Shown: positions 41,906 to 53,103, counted from the stretch's first letter. The stretch: DNA of 64,000 bases from Lepraria neglecta (GCA_033220425.1 CM065648.1:3658001-3722000), one strand, 5' to 3'. A program made the numbers and translations. Notes: a model not told the origin generated them from the letters alone.

Positions 41906-42317
41906 CTCTTGCTACTTCTTACAAATCTTGCATGATCAATCGGGCCGCTGCTCAGAGACTTACTGGGTGCTATTTGCTTACTCCTCTCTGTTGGCCGGTC
42001 TCGAATGCTTCCCGTAGGGTCAGATCATTGGCTCTAATTGGAAGGAATAAGGATAAAACTTCAGCTATAGACTCTATGTTACAGAACTCTCAGAAAGCAG
42101 CTAAGCTTCGCAGCGGCGAGAATATAGACCCTACAGCTAACCTGAAGAAAATGGCCGGACCTTCTCAGCAGCGCAATGTGAGACAATACTTTCTTCACCT
42201 CCGGTAGCTCGATCCTGTGCCTACACCGCCGTTTACACTAAACACTTGAGATCTCATTTTCAGTCAGCGGGTATCCGAAAGGAATTTCCCCTTGATGATT
42301 ATTTTTAATCACACCAT
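41906..42317. other. Intergenic upstream of neutral trehalase
   Basis: About 410 bases. A plus-strand frame at 41932-42207 lacks recognisable features and may belong to the decayed region on its left. Includes the presumed trehalase promoter. Confidence 0.45.
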
Positions 42318-44646
42318 ATGCCTTCACCATCTTCCATAAGAGCACTCTACTTCTATGATACGGTCCCTCTTGTCAACTTTTTCTCAGGCAATAAGTCCAG
42401 ATTGTCTCCTCTACTAACATTGGGGTCCTGCCAGTCAAACGGTATAGAGTCGCTTGAAATGGGTGGCAAGTCACGGAGAAGTGGTATCTACGGTATGTTT
42501 CCTACATCTCAAATGTCCTATCTCACTGTGATCATCTAACGTTGAGTCACGTTTCTACAGATGACAGTATCCTCGAGAAAGGCAAATTTGTCCTCGCGGT
42601 TGATACGTCAAAAGAGTCATTACTGCGTACCGAGGACTTGGATGGCGATGGTTTGATTACCGTCGAGGACGATGGGCCGAAGGTAGGACGTCTAGTCATC
42701 GTGTTTTGACAGGGTGGCTAACCATCATCCTTTTCCAAAGTGCTTTTCGCCCGACACGATTGGGAACCCAGACATCCAGGTCCAAGGCACGTATCAACTC
42801 GCTAATCTCCTGCAAGCGCTATTTCATGCTCAAGAGAATGGAGAAAAATACCTCGAGCTCGATTCCCGGCGACTGTCTGAAGACCCAGTGCGTCGACTGG
42901 AGCGTCTGATCAAAGGAAGCTGGTGGGACAATCTGACCAGAACCATTGACGCCTCTGGCATTGCCAAAGCGGCAAAAGACCCTAAAACTGCCGCCGACCC
43001 TAACGATCAGCCCAGGATCTATGTCCCACACGGAGCACCGGAACAGCATGCATTTTATTCACAACTTGCACAAGAGAGGCCAGAGATGAACATGGATGTA
43101 CAGTGGCTTCCGGAGGGCGAAATCACCGCCGAGTTCATAAGAAGTCTAAACGACAAGTCTGGCCTGCTCGCGCTTGAGATGAAGGAAGAGCCAAGTGAAC
43201 GACTGGGACTCAAAGGTCTGCCGTTTGTTGTACCTGGTGATCGCTTCAACGAATTATATAATTGGGACGCCTATTTTATCGCTGTCGAGTTGGCTGACAC
43301 GCACCCCCACCTCGCTGATGGGATTCTGCGGAACTTCATCTTCGAAATCAAACACTATGGCAAAATACTCAATGCGAATCGCTCCTACTACCTTGGCAGA
43401 GCCCAGCCTCCTTTCCTTACAGATCTAGCCCTCAGAAATTACGCAGAGACTCGGCTGGAGCCTGGAGCCAAAGATTTACTGAAACTTGGCATTCTTGCAG
43501 CAATGAAGGAATACTATAATTACTGGATGACGCCGCCAAGATACGATGAAGAATCTGGACTAACAAGATATCGGCCTATTGGAGTCGGCATTTGTCCAGA
43601 GACACCTGCACATGAGTTTACCCACGTATTGGCACCTTATGCAGAGAAGCATAATATGAGCATTGAGGATTTTGGCCAGGCTTATACCTATGGAGAAATT
43701 AAAGAACCTGACCTTGACGTCTTCTTTCTGCATGACAGGGCTGTGAGAGAGAACGGCCACGATACTTGTAAAAGACTAGAGGGTGTTTGTGCAGACTTAG
43801 GAACGGTTGACCTCAACTGCCTCCTCTATAAAATCGAGACAGACATCGCGGAAGCAATTCGGACTATATTCGACGATCACCTCGAGGTCCCTGCTATCTT
43901 TTGTGCTCCGGGCCAGGTGCCAAGCCGTGTTGAGTCGTCAGCTATTTGGGACCGTGCTGCGAAGAGACGAAAGCAGCTGATCGACAAGTATATGTGGAAT
44001 GAGGAGAAGGGTATGTACTTCGACTTCAATACTGTGGCCAGAGAGCAAACAGATTCCGAGTATGTGACGACCTTCTGGCCTCTTTGGTGCGGCGTGGCCA
44101 GCCCCCATCAAGCGGCCCTGATCGTGGAGAAATCTCTACCAAAATTCGAATGCGTGGGCGGTCTTTCCACAAGCACGGAACACTCTCGTGGTCCAATCAG
44201 TGCGAAGAACCCCCAGAGGCAGTGGGATTACCCCTATGGATGGGCTCCACATCAGATCATGGCCTGGGATGGCTTGAAGAAATACGGCTATCATGAAGAG
44301 GCAGAGCGGCTCTGTTACCGCTGGCTGCACATGTTGACTCGAGTATTCGTTGACTACAACGGCATGGTGGTGGAGAAGTACGATGTGACGACGCTTGATG
44401 GATCTCACAAGGTGGCTGCCGAGTATGGGAATCAAGGGAGGCATTTCAAGTATGCTAATCAGGAAGGGTGAGTCGGAGATCCGTCTTGAATATGGATCAA
44501 GTCAGAGGCTGATTGAAAAATCTAGATTCGGATGGACAAACGCCAGCTATATTCACGGCCTTTCACTTCTTGGATTGCATGCGAAGCGGGCGTTAGGAGT
44601 CCTTGCACCTTATGAGATCTATGCCAAAGCTGTCAAAGGGATTTGA
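42318..44646 (+). CDS. Neutral trehalase (GH37), divergent, calcium-binding N-terminus
   Basis: Four exons, 42318-42492, 42561-42682, 42741-44467 and 44526-44646, give 714 residues; a start at 42459 would give 667. It hydrolyses cytosolic trehalose to two glucose. The EF-hand-like loop DLDGDGLITVEDDGPK begins near residue 84. Signature 1 appears as PGDRFNELYNWDAYF, followed by HYGKILNANRSYYLGRAQPP, GHDTCKRLEGVCADLGTVDLN and signature 2 QWDYPYGWAPHQ (Gln about 593). The C-terminal exon has GFGWTNASYIHGL. The apparent frame break after GPK is resolved by an ordinary 58-base intron with acceptor CCAAAG. The N-terminus is short: only KSRRSG remains where Nth1-type enzymes have a long PKA-regulated tail. 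The wording is also more divergent than expected (for example QALFHAQENGEKYL), so this may be a second, paralogous trehalase. Confidence 0.87.
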
Positions 44647-45005
44647 TGGGAAGCACGGTTTGGGGGGAATCCTTGGCATGCAGGCCATCAAGCATGCAAA
44701 CGAATTCTGCTTGGATAGTACCATGCATGACAGGAAGTAGATCGAATATCTGGAAATAAATAGGTAGAGGGTTTGGGTAAATCTAGCATACAACATATGG
44801 GAAATGTAACATCAAAATGAGCGTCATTGCCACCATTAACATCGACTACATTTCCGTCATGCTTCGTGATAGTATTACAGTCGCTCCATCGCAGTCAAGT
44901 GTGCCGTATCAAGGGTATGCTAACCCCTTTTCTTGCTATCTCTCCATCCCAGATACGAACTCCGATGGTGTCCATCTCCCTTCCCCATCGTGGGCACTCA
45001 GGAGC
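44647..45005. other. Intergenic, convergent 3' flanks
   Basis: About 360 bases between trehalase and the small minus-strand gene. Overlapping short plus-strand frames are Ser/Pro low-complexity. Nothing convincing. Confidence 0.45.
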
Positions 45006-45233
45006 CTACCATCTTCCAGTCCACTTCCTCTCCCTCTCCTCATCACGCAGTTTGTTTTCCAGGGCATCATGAGCTGACTGGCACTGCTTCCTATACTCTT
45101 CGCTGTTTTTCTGGCCAACGGCGGGTACATCTTTATCGGATGTGGATGTAGTAGCGGAAGATGTAGGGTTCTTGCCGTCGGCAGTGTTGAGTTTAGAGGA
45201 GCCGAGGATGTTGAAGGAGTCGTTGGAGGCCAT
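45006..45233 (-). CDS. Small hypothetical protein (75 aa), charged, helical C-terminus
   Basis: The ATG at 45231-45233 gives 75 residues with a Ser/Thr-rich first half (MASNDSFNILGSSKLNTADG) and a charged helical end (EEYRKQCQSAHDALENKLRD, then EERERKW). No family is recognised. The residue pattern (polar N-terminus, amphipathic helix) is coherent and ends cleanly, so a genuine small gene is plausible. There is no signal peptide or transmembrane span. It lies in the trehalase-MIP interval with its own promoter space. Confidence 0.4.
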   Translation of the reverse strand: MASNDSFNILGSSKLNTADGKNPTSSATTSTSDKDVPAVGQKNSEEYRKQCQSAHDALENKLRDEERERKWTGRW

Positions 45234-45585
45234 GTTTAGTGGGGGGCTCAAGGATATTTCTCCGTTGAACGAACTTGCTCTTCAGGACTTGATGTAGGTT
45301 ATGGTGTGGTTGGTGTGTTTGGGTTAAAGATAGGGTTAGTGAATGCTGTCAATGTCTCGATGAGGGATTTTGTCAATATGATGGCGTGACACGAATGGAG
45401 ATGTCTGGCAAACTTGTTCCCCCAGATGATGCACCCCGCCATACAAGTCACGCACCCCCTGTAAAATTTCGTCATCAGACAGCGGGCCCTAGCGATAGCG
45501 TTAAACAAAAAATACACAGCGTTTTCCCTTCACCTACGCTCCTACGGAGTACAGCAGAGCAGTCCCCTTTCTTTAGATGTAGGAC
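45234..45585. promoter_or_regulatory. Divergent promoter region, small gene / mitochondrial intermediate peptidase
   Basis: About 350 bases between divergent starts; no gene seen. Confidence 0.4.
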
Positions 45586-47892
45586 ATGCTCAAGTTATCA
45601 TGCTGCCTATTAAGGACATCCACTCGGCATGCCCTACGGCCTTGTATACCTTCCCGACCGTTTGCAGTGGCAGCGCCCACCACTGCCGTTTCGGACTTGA
45701 ACCCAAATCTCTCCAACGGTCACGACAGGAGCCATGATGACGTTTTCTTACGCCAGATCTTCGATTCTCAGAAGATATGGAATCATTTTTCTCAAGAACG
45801 AATATCAGGATCGAGTCGAGGCCTGTTTCAGAACCACCATCTCACGGACCCTTCGGGCTTCCTAAGATATGCGCAGGTTACCAGAGCGAGAGCTCAGAGC
45901 ATCGTGGAGGAGGTTTTATCCGCTTCGTCTACGGAGGAATACATAGCACTGCCCAGAAGGCTCGATGTTCTCAGCGATACCTTATGTCGGATTCTCGACA
46001 TTGCAGACTTTGTGCGCGCCACTCACCCAGACGTTCAATTCCAAAAGGCTGCTACCCAAGCATACGCCTATTTGTTCGAATACATGAACGTCCTGAATAC
46101 TACCCCAGGTCTAAAAATAAATCTACAAAAGGCTGTCTCAAACCCAGAGATCTCAAGAGCATGGAACGAGGAGGAGAAGACAGTGGCACAGATACTACTC
46201 AAAGACTTTGGCCAATCCGCTATCGATCTACCGAAAGAAAAGAGGCAGCATTTTGTGGACCTGTCTAACGAGATGAAGAGGCTAGGGCATGACTTTGTGG
46301 AGAACATGGCACCGAAAACATCGCATCTCGAATTTGACGTGGATCAATTGAAAGGCATGAATCCGTTGATACTCGGAAGATACTCCACCAGGCGCAAGAA
46401 AGTCTCGTTGCCTACTACAGGTGAAGTGCCGTATGTGGCATTGGATTCCGTAGAGGACGAGAGTGTACGACGAAAAATCTATATACATGGCAGACAAACC
46501 TCGAAAGCCCAAATTCAAAAGCTGGAGCAGCTTATGGAGACCCGCGCTAAGATTGCGAGCCTGTCTGACTACAAAAGCTACGCACACATGAGTCTTATTG
46601 ATAAGATGGCTAAATCGCCAGAAGCGGTCAACTCATTTCTAACAGCGCTCTCCGCAGACAACGCTCCACACGTGATGCAAGAAATAGAAAATATGAAAGC
46701 GCTGAAGGGAACAGGCGGTGGATCGTCTGATATCTACCCGTGGGACATCACGTACTATCGGAACCGTCTCAATACCAGTATTCAGTCCAAGTCCCGCAAA
46801 CCCGACTTCATGGCCGCGTACTTCTCTCTAGGAACAGTGATGCAAGGGCTATCCCGTGTCTTCAACCGTCTCTACGGCATCCGCTTCGTTCCTCGCGAGA
46901 CCACTCCAGGAGAAACGTGGAATCACGACGTTCGTCGCCTTGATGTATTCCATGAAACCGAAGGCCACGTAGCAGTTCTTTACGCTGATCTCTTTGCCCG
47001 TGCTGGCAAAACTCCCAATCCAACACACTTCACGCTGCGCTGCTCTCGCCTCGTCTCTTCCGCAGACGAGGCCGAAAAGGATAACGACGGTATGGCGACG
47101 TCTATTTCCCCTAGCAATAAGGGCCGCTATCAGCTTCCCATCATAGCCCTGGTCTGTGACTTTGCCCACCCAAGGAACGATTCTACTCCCTCGCTTCTCG
47201 CCTTCCAGGATGTCCGTACCCTTTTCCACGAGATGGGTCATGCGATACATTCTATTCTTGGCCGCACCTCTCTCCAAATTGTTTCTGGGACCCGATGCCC
47301 TACCGATTTTGCCGAACTACCTTCTGTGCTCATGGAGTCTTTCGCTTCTGATCCCTCCGTTCTTGGACTATTCGCTCGCCACTGGGAGACTGATGCTCCG
47401 CTCCCTTATGAGATGGTCGAGGATTTTCTACAGATGCAGAGACGTGGTCAGGGTTTCCAAACGGAAACGCAAATTCTATTCAGTCTGCTAGATCAAGCCT
47501 ATCACTCTTCGCTACCCTTGACAATGGAAGGTGGCATCGATAGCTCGAAAATCTTCTTCGACATCTATGACAAGTATGGCAGCGTGCGAGAGCCGCGAAA
47601 TACGTCAGCGCAGGGCTTCTTTGGACATCTTGTCGAGTATGGAGGTACTTACTACAGTTACTTGTTCGATCGGGCTATAGCGGGCAAGATCTGGAGAGAC
47701 GTCTTCCGAGGAGGCAAGGCTGGGGGTGGACTAGATAGGGAGGCGGGCGAGAGATATAAAGAAGAGGTTTTGAAGTGGGGAGGAAGCAGGAGCGGATGGG
47801 CTTGTGTCAGTGGGGTATTGGGAGATGAAAGGTTGAAGGACGGTGGGAAGGAGGCCATGGAAGAGGTGGGAAGATGGGGTGTACATGATTGA
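45586..47892 (+). CDS. oct1: Mitochondrial intermediate peptidase (M3A metalloprotease, Oct1)
   Basis: One exon of 768 residues, matching the usual 770-800. The first 30 residues are Arg/Ser/Ala-rich with no acidic residues (MLKLSCCLLRTSTRHALRPC), a mitochondrial presequence. The zinc motif HEMGH starts at about residue 548 (FHEMGHAIHSILGRT), with the downstream Glu in SVLMESFASDP near 580. DVRRLDVFHETEGHVAVLYADLF near 447 is typical of M3A. The enzyme removes an octapeptide from matrix precursors already cut by MPP, giving the mature N-terminus of many respiratory-chain and matrix proteins. The last 40 residues are Gly/Lys-rich and slightly longer than in yeast. Confidence 0.94.
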   Translation: MLKLSCCLLRTSTRHALRPCIPSRPFAVAAPTTAVSDLNPNLSNGHDRSHDDVFLRQIFDSQKIWNHFSQERISGSSRGLFQNHHLTDPSGFLRYAQVTRARAQSIVEEVLSASSTEEYIALPRRLDVLSDTLCRILDIADFVRATHPDVQFQKAATQAYAYLFEYMNVLNTTPGLKINLQKAVSNPEISRAWNEEEKTVAQILLKDFGQSAIDLPKEKRQHFVDLSNEMKRLGHDFVENMAPKTSHLEFDVDQLKGMNPLILGRYSTRRKKVSLPTTGEVPYVALDSVEDESVRRKIYIHGRQTSKAQIQKLEQLMETRAKIASLSDYKSYAHMSLIDKMAKSPEAVNSFLTALSADNAPHVMQEIENMKALKGTGGGSSDIYPWDITYYRNRLNTSIQSKSRKPDFMAAYFSLGTVMQGLSRVFNRLYGIRFVPRETTPGETWNHDVRRLDVFHETEGHVAVLYADLFARAGKTPNPTHFTLRCSRLVSSADEAEKDNDGMATSISPSNKGRYQLPIIALVCDFAHPRNDSTPSLLAFQDVRTLFHEMGHAIHSILGRTSLQIVSGTRCPTDFAELPSVLMESFASDPSVLGLFARHWETDAPLPYEMVEDFLQMQRRGQGFQTETQILFSLLDQAYHSSLPLTMEGGIDSSKIFFDIYDKYGSVREPRNTSAQGFFGHLVEYGGTYYSYLFDRAIAGKIWRDVFRGGKAGGGLDREAGERYKEEVLKWGGSRSGWACVSGVLGDERLKDGGKEAMEEVGRWGVHD

Positions 47893-48531
47893 GGACGTAA
47901 ACCTATGAAACCAACGGGCAATGACAGCCTACATATATGTATAATTGTACTCTATGAGGCATATGGGTTTGATCCATGTCGAAAATGCACAGGGCCAAGG
48001 AAATGCCTTTGACTCCCGTCTCCAGCCCAACTGACGCATGTTACCTACCTTGATCAGGCCTGCTGACTCGGAGTCAGTATCAGCCTGGAGCCTGAGTGAT
48101 CATTCTCATGCACTTGGATGGCCCAATCGGTCGTCAAATATTCGGGCCGGCCCAGCGCTTCCCTTGCTTGAGGTTCTGATGAACTTAATTCCTGGTTTAC
48201 TGGGGAATCCCTCCACAGAAGGGATCTTACAGATCACGTCCAAGAGTACCTCTAATACTTCTACTGCCATATCAAGCAAGGTCTTTCCCCGTCGGGTCGA
48301 TAACCTAACCAACGCAGCCCCTACTGGCCAGGGAATTTAATGCCTGTAAGCCGGGCAGATTATTAACCCGGCGCCGCCAGGGCCAAATACATTGCTTTCC
48401 CAGCATCCATTTTGAGAGGTATATCAATCCTTGCTATCGATCAAAGAGAAACCAGCATTGCCCTACCTTCTAATAGCGCACCACGAGAAAGCACTCAACG
48501 CCTTTAAGCTTTCAGTCCGTCAGCATTCACA
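47893..48531. other. Intergenic between MIP and Rossmann-fold gene
   Basis: About 640 bases; a plus-strand 100-codon frame at 48038-48340 has no domain and poor coding character. Nothing else seen. Confidence 0.45.
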
Positions 48532-49343
48532 ATGAAAGTCATCCTCACCGGCTCTACTGGCTTTATTGGCAGCGAAGTCCTTCGTCAATGCCTTGCCAAT
48601 AGCACTATTACTTCCATCATCGCCCTGTCACGCAAACCCATCCCTGACTCAGCTGGAACGGAGAACTCAAGGCTAAAGACGGTGATCCTGAAAGATTTTG
48701 AGTCCTATTCCGAAGATATACTGCAAGATCTTGCGGGTGCAGAAGCCTGCATTTGGTACAGATCAGTCCTACTTCCTCCGAGCAATGAGGCTAATGAGAG
48801 CCGTACAGGTCCCTTGGAAGCACAACAAGGTCCGTTGACCAATCACGCAAGATCAACCTTGATTATACCATGGCTGCTGCCAATGCCTTTGCCGCATCAT
48901 TATGTCCGCAGCTCGGCAAAGGCAAGAAGTTTCGATTCGTATATCTTGATGGCGCAATGTCAGAACGCAATCCAGAGAAGAAGCTATGGTTTCTGCAGGA
49001 AATTAGGCGGATCAGGGTACCCAAGTTCTCTCCCCTGTGGCTACTAGCCTGAGGATCTAACAGATCAAAACAGGGCGAGACTGAGAATAAGCTCATTGAA
49101 CTTGCTAAGGAACCAGCAGCCCGTCGAAGTGGATTTGAGGCGTTCGTCGTGAAGGCAGGACTCGTTTTGAACAGCAGCCCTGTAAGCATGGTCTTAGGAA
49201 CCACCTTGAGCATCAAAGTGGGCGAATTGGCGGCTGCAATGATTGATCTTGCTCTCGATGGGAGTGAGAGGCAGATTTTAGAAAATGTTGACTTGGTTAA
49301 GAAGGGTAGAGAGCTGATGACGCAGGCATCTACACCTAAATGA
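48532..49343 (+). CDS. NAD(P)-binding Rossmann-fold protein (atypical SDR / epimerase-like)
   Basis: Three exons, 48532-48755, 48809-49016 and 49074-49343, give 233 residues. The nucleotide-binding glycine motif is TGSTGFIGSEVL at residues 6-17, followed by IIALSRKPI. The exon 1-2 junction restores ACIWSLG and the second exon reads KINLDYTMAAANAF and KKFRFVYLDGAMSER. These are all typical of a fungal family annotated as NAD(P)-binding or nucleoside-diphosphate-sugar-epimerase-like. The third exon carries GETENKLIELAKE and a C-terminal helix. The lack of a YxxxK makes catalysis as a classical SDR doubtful. Role and substrate unknown. Confidence 0.75.
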
Positions 49344-49636
49344 GCTGGGGATTCTTCCAAGATCATGGGCCGACGTGTAGCCCAAGACAAAGGCTTTCAC
49401 AACTACCGAAATGGGTTTTTTCGCATTAGCAAGCCTTGCCTGCTGATTTGGGCGCTTAGCCGGTATTATGTCGCGTTACACTCACGCCTGAAAAACCACA
49501 TCAGTGCGGGTATCAGTGCAGCAGGCAACTGTGCGCTGCTAAAACATCTATCAGTATCCTCTGTTCTTGAACGGAAGTCTATTCTAAAGAGAGATCGGGT
49601 TTTTCAACACCAACACAATGGTCACTCCAACTCACT
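49344..49636. other. Intergenic
   Basis: About 290 bases between the Rossmann-fold gene and the WD40 relic; nothing recognisable. Confidence 0.4.
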
Positions 49637-51008
49637 ATGCCAGGCTATACTTCTGACGACTTTCATAGAGACTGGGTTTACGCTTGTTCAACCCAAGATT
49701 TCAAGTCATCAGGTGGACAACCTGCATCATGGGCCCCGGCCCAACCATGTCAATGGGGAGATGAGAATGCCAAACTTCCGCTTCCCAGCCAACCTGAAAC
49801 CGCCTCTCTAAATGCCGATAGTACACTTCTGGCTTGAAAATGATGTTCATATCTTCACCATCAGCGACTTGAGCTTGCATCAGGTCCTGAAAGGCCATGT
49901 TTCTCGAATCGACGCCATGAGCTTTCATCCAGAGGAGCCGAAGACTTTGGTCTCTTGTGCCATGCATAATTCTGATGGCGCTTAGGGAGATGAACCGGCA
50001 ATCATCTTCTGGAATTTGGATGGGCAACGTCAGCGAGCCTTGGAACTTGAAGCCCGATTGAGGCTCTGGGAAAGAAAGCTGTTGATGGAGTGGTTGCTGG
50101 TCTCTATGACGCGAGATCTGCTTGGACATTGACCGAACATGAAAAGGAGACTTTAGCCCAAGATGTCGAAAAGGTTATTACCACGCTACACATCAAATCT
50201 CAAGTACAGCAAAACCTACAGACAAATGGACGACTAGTTAGTAATTTTGGCAACCAGATCTTCAACACGAAAGGGACCAGTATGGTATTTTGCCCAGGCT
50301 CACGTCCAAATCCCAATGCCGTGGACAAGTGGGATGTTTGCATCTGGGATGCTACAAAGAAAGAAGTATCTAACCCTTGAAGGGCATACGGATGCAATCA
50401 TGTGGGCTGGCTTCAGCCCGGATGACAAGCTCATAGGGTCTGTGTCCTGGGACAAGACCTTCCAGATCTGGAGCCATGCGAACGGCAATCTGCTGCATAC
50501 ATTCAAATCCAATCATCAGAATTGGACCGGCGGCTTCTCTCCTGATTCGCGCTTCTTTGCCGGAACGTCGGGCGAAGGCCGCTTCTGGGTCTGGAATGTT
50601 GTCGACGGATCAGAAATTGCCACTCACGCGATTTAGCCCCATGGTTGTCGTCGAACTCTAAATTAGAGTCCCGATGGAAAGCAGCTTATCGTCGGAGGCG
50701 AGCGATTTGGACGGCTCGTATTGTACGATCTCGAAAGCCGCGCAGGAACGGCTCTTGAGTCCGATAAAAAGCCCAGAGCAAGCGCGAAGAACTCCGGGGG
50801 GTATGCTGGAGTTGTCTCTCGCCAAGTACCTGCCTGGAGGGAGCAACTTGCATTCCAGGTAAAGCTCGATCACGGCGTAGAAATTTATGACCTTGTCGAG
50901 AACAAGAAGTGGCGGTTTGCCCCTGGACAGGGACAATTACAGAGACAGGGCTGGGGAGCTGGCTTTGTCATAATGGTTTCTGTAAGCACAGAAGCAGATT
51001 TGTGGTAG
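49637..51008 (+). pseudogene. Broken WD40-repeat gene
   Basis: Segments of a single WD40 protein can be read in order but in changing frames. They are an N-terminal stretch (MPGYTSDDFHRDWVYACSTQ; SGGQPASWAPAQP), HIFTISDLSLHQVLKGHVSR with IIFWNLDGQR, and VEKVITTLHIKSQVQQNLQT with WDVCIWDATKKE. Then come LEGHTDAIMWAGFSPDDKLI with SWDKTFQIWSHANGNLLHTF and GGFSPDSRFFAGTSGEGRFW, and last LDHGVEIYDLVENKKWRFAP. At least four frame changes (near 49836, 50057, 50371 and 50630) and an in-frame stop near 49983 interrupt it. The positions do not look like introns, since no GT..AG pair of normal length restores the frame. Fungal genomes often hold families of such WD40 proteins, some fused to NLR architectures; this copy appears recently inactivated because the protein resemblance is still strong. 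Confidence 0.72.
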
Positions 51009-51102
51009 GATCTGTAGGCCTACGACTAATTCACTCACAAATCGATTCGAGTGGCCACTTAGTGAGCGGCCTACGATCCATTTTGGGCCCCATGAAATTT
51101 TC

Positions 51103-51924
51103 ATGAACGGAAAGGATCCATTCCCTCTATGCTTCCCCCGAAGACCTCAAAAGTGCGTCGAAATGGCTGTTGGTGTTATCGACAGAGGCCTGCTCGACGG
51201 CAAGCTAAACAGCGTGGCCTTCTCAGGACGTAAGAAGCACGGCTGCTACACGCTGACCCTCCTTTCCAAACGCTTCGGCGCCCAACGCAGTGCGGCAGAC
51301 CTCGAAAACAAGTTAGGAGGCTCAGCCCACGAAGTCGACTTTGTCTTTCGCAAACGCCTAGAAAACGAGTCAATGACGCCTCTCCACGTCCGCGTCCTAA
51401 CAGTCCCGTCCCTCATCGAAGATGAGACTTCAACGGTCTACCTTCGCCAACCAGAAGCCGCAGCAATAGCACACTGTCTCGATCATCTCCGATTCTCGCC
51501 GCTGGCATGGTCAATCCATCAAGGCATGAAAGATATCCTCATTGCCTACGCCCTTCCGTACATGATGGACTACCGGGAACTCTTAGCCAAAGAATTAGGG
51601 AAGGCCGTCTACGCGCACGCCTCGGCTCTCTACGAAAACGGTTGGAGAGACAAAGAATTCATTGCTAATTCTATGGCTCTGCAAGCTGAATCTGCCATTA
51701 TGGGTGATGATCGATGCAATGGTGATGTTTGTAGGATTATTTCCGCCACCTTTCGGGTTCATTACCTCCCAGTCCGTCTGTACACCGCTCCCGAGAGATG
51801 CCGATTGGTGCAGGTTCTGCTTCTAGACAGCATTTTGTGTGCCTTCAATGATCTCTTTGGCAAGAACCCAGCTCCCAAACGGCATTTTACCTCCTTTCTT
51901 CTGCTCACAAGACTCGCATTTTAG
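51103..51924 (+). CDS. Hypothetical protein, unrecognised (273 aa or longer)
   Basis: An open frame from ATG 51103 to the stop at 51922-51924. Composition is protein-like and well ordered (AAAIAHCLDHLRFSPLAWSI; KDILIAYALPYMMDYRELLA; AVYAHASALYENGWRDKEFI), with mixed helices and no signal peptide or membrane span. Just downstream, another frame (about 51976-52141) also reads as protein (MDCTSFGIRHADVPVEGEEV, ALVKAFFVWWNYEFDYDIY) before a stop. The true gene may therefore use an intron near 51810-51975 and end at 52141. No domain is recognised. It starts just after the WD40 relic and may be part of the same decayed neighbourhood or a truncated gene lacking its N-terminal domain. Confidence 0.45.
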   Translation: MNGKDPFPLCFPRRPQKCVEMAVGVIDRGLLDGKLNSVAFSGRKKHGCYTLTLLSKRFGAQRSAADLENKLGGSAHEVDFVFRKRLENESMTPLHVRVLTVPSLIEDETSTVYLRQPEAAAIAHCLDHLRFSPLAWSIHQGMKDILIAYALPYMMDYRELLAKELGKAVYAHASALYENGWRDKEFIANSMALQAESAIMGDDRCNGDVCRIISATFRVHYLPVRLYTAPERCRLVQVLLLDSILCAFNDLFGKNPAPKRHFTSFLLLTRLAF

Positions 51925-52951
51925 CGCACATTTACTTCCCTGAACATGCAATGCTGACTCCAAATCTGCAGCTGGGATAAGAGTGAGGCCGAGATGGATT
52001 GTACGAGTTTTGGGATTAGGCATGCTGATGTTCCTGTGGAGGGAGAAGAGGTTAGAGAGACTTTAACTCCGGACGGGGTGGTGGCACTTGTAAAGGCTTT
52101 CTTTGTGTGGTGGAATTATGAGTTTGATTATGATATTTACTAAAAGTTACCGTTGGATATTGTTGGTATTTGAGAGAACTTTGAATCTGCAACACATGGC
52201 TGGAAATGTCTTTGGATTTGTCTGGGTGTACAGAGTTTTGGTTCTTTCCAGGGGCGATTTTGAGAGCATTGCAGCGTAGAGAGGCCAAATTTGTACAGAC
52301 TGTGGCAATCAACGTAGATTGGACCATCTCAAGACAGATCAACAGACTCGTGGCTAGACCAAAGTAAAAGATATTCAGAGCCATGGATGAGCTGAAATTC
52401 GACATCACGTGACCCAGAACTCGACTTGAAGATCCTCGGCCTCTCCTCGCAATCTGCAATCTCAATCACATTCTCGAAACAACAGAAACTTCCGCCCTTG
52501 CAGCACGTCTTATAGCCAAGAAGATTATGCTAGAAAGAGTCAACCAGGTGTCCCAAACACCCTGTCATTCGTCTCCATGGTAGCTTTTTGCTGATGAAAG
52601 TTCTTTTGCGTGGTTTGTTGCCTGACATAATGCATATCTAGTGACACCTTCAACCACATGCATAGGCCTGAAAGCCACAGAGGCCTTGCTCTTGAGCTAT
52701 ATTCGCGAATAGTGTTTTGGCCTTTTGTTTGCTCGAGTACGCCAGGAATTTTCAGCCTTCCGCCTTGCATAACTTCCTGAATGTGCACCTTCTTCTAATA
52801 ACAGATTATAAGGACTCTCGGAGGTATTCCGCACTTGCAGCCAATTAAAGTGCTCCTTTAGAAATGTCTAACTGCCTTCTTCGGCCTAGCCCCGCCAAGC
52901 AAGAACATCAAAATCGAAATACGCATCGCAACTTCTTCGCAGTACTTCCCC

Positions 52952-53103
52952 GCGCCACATACGTCATATGATATCGAGATGATTTCATAAGTTTTGGAAC
53001 CCAGCATGCGCTTTCCAACACCGTCAAAATTTTCAAAATCGGTCCACTTGCGCAAAAGTTATAAGCAAAAGAAGCGTTTTCGCCATGTTTTTGCGGGCAG
53101 CAC
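52952..53103. repeat. Direct repeat, copy 1 (unit about 152 bp)
   Basis: Starts GCGCCACATACGTCATATGA and continues with GATGATTTCATAAGTTTTGG and CATGCGCTTTCCAACACCGT. It ends near CATGTTTTTGCGGGCAG. Copy 2 starts 152 bases later. The two are nearly identical over their first 85 bases. Confidence 0.75.

Noticed and set aside
42683-42740. Apparent frameshift in the trehalase between the calcium loop and catalytic domain
   Set aside because: A 58-base intron (GTAGGA...CCAAAG) with branch-like GGCTAACC restores the frame, so the gene is intact.
52052-52465. 137-codon minus-strand frame with one hydrophobic stretch
   Set aside because: No domain, low-complexity C-terminus, and it overlaps the possible last exon of the plus-strand hypothetical gene.
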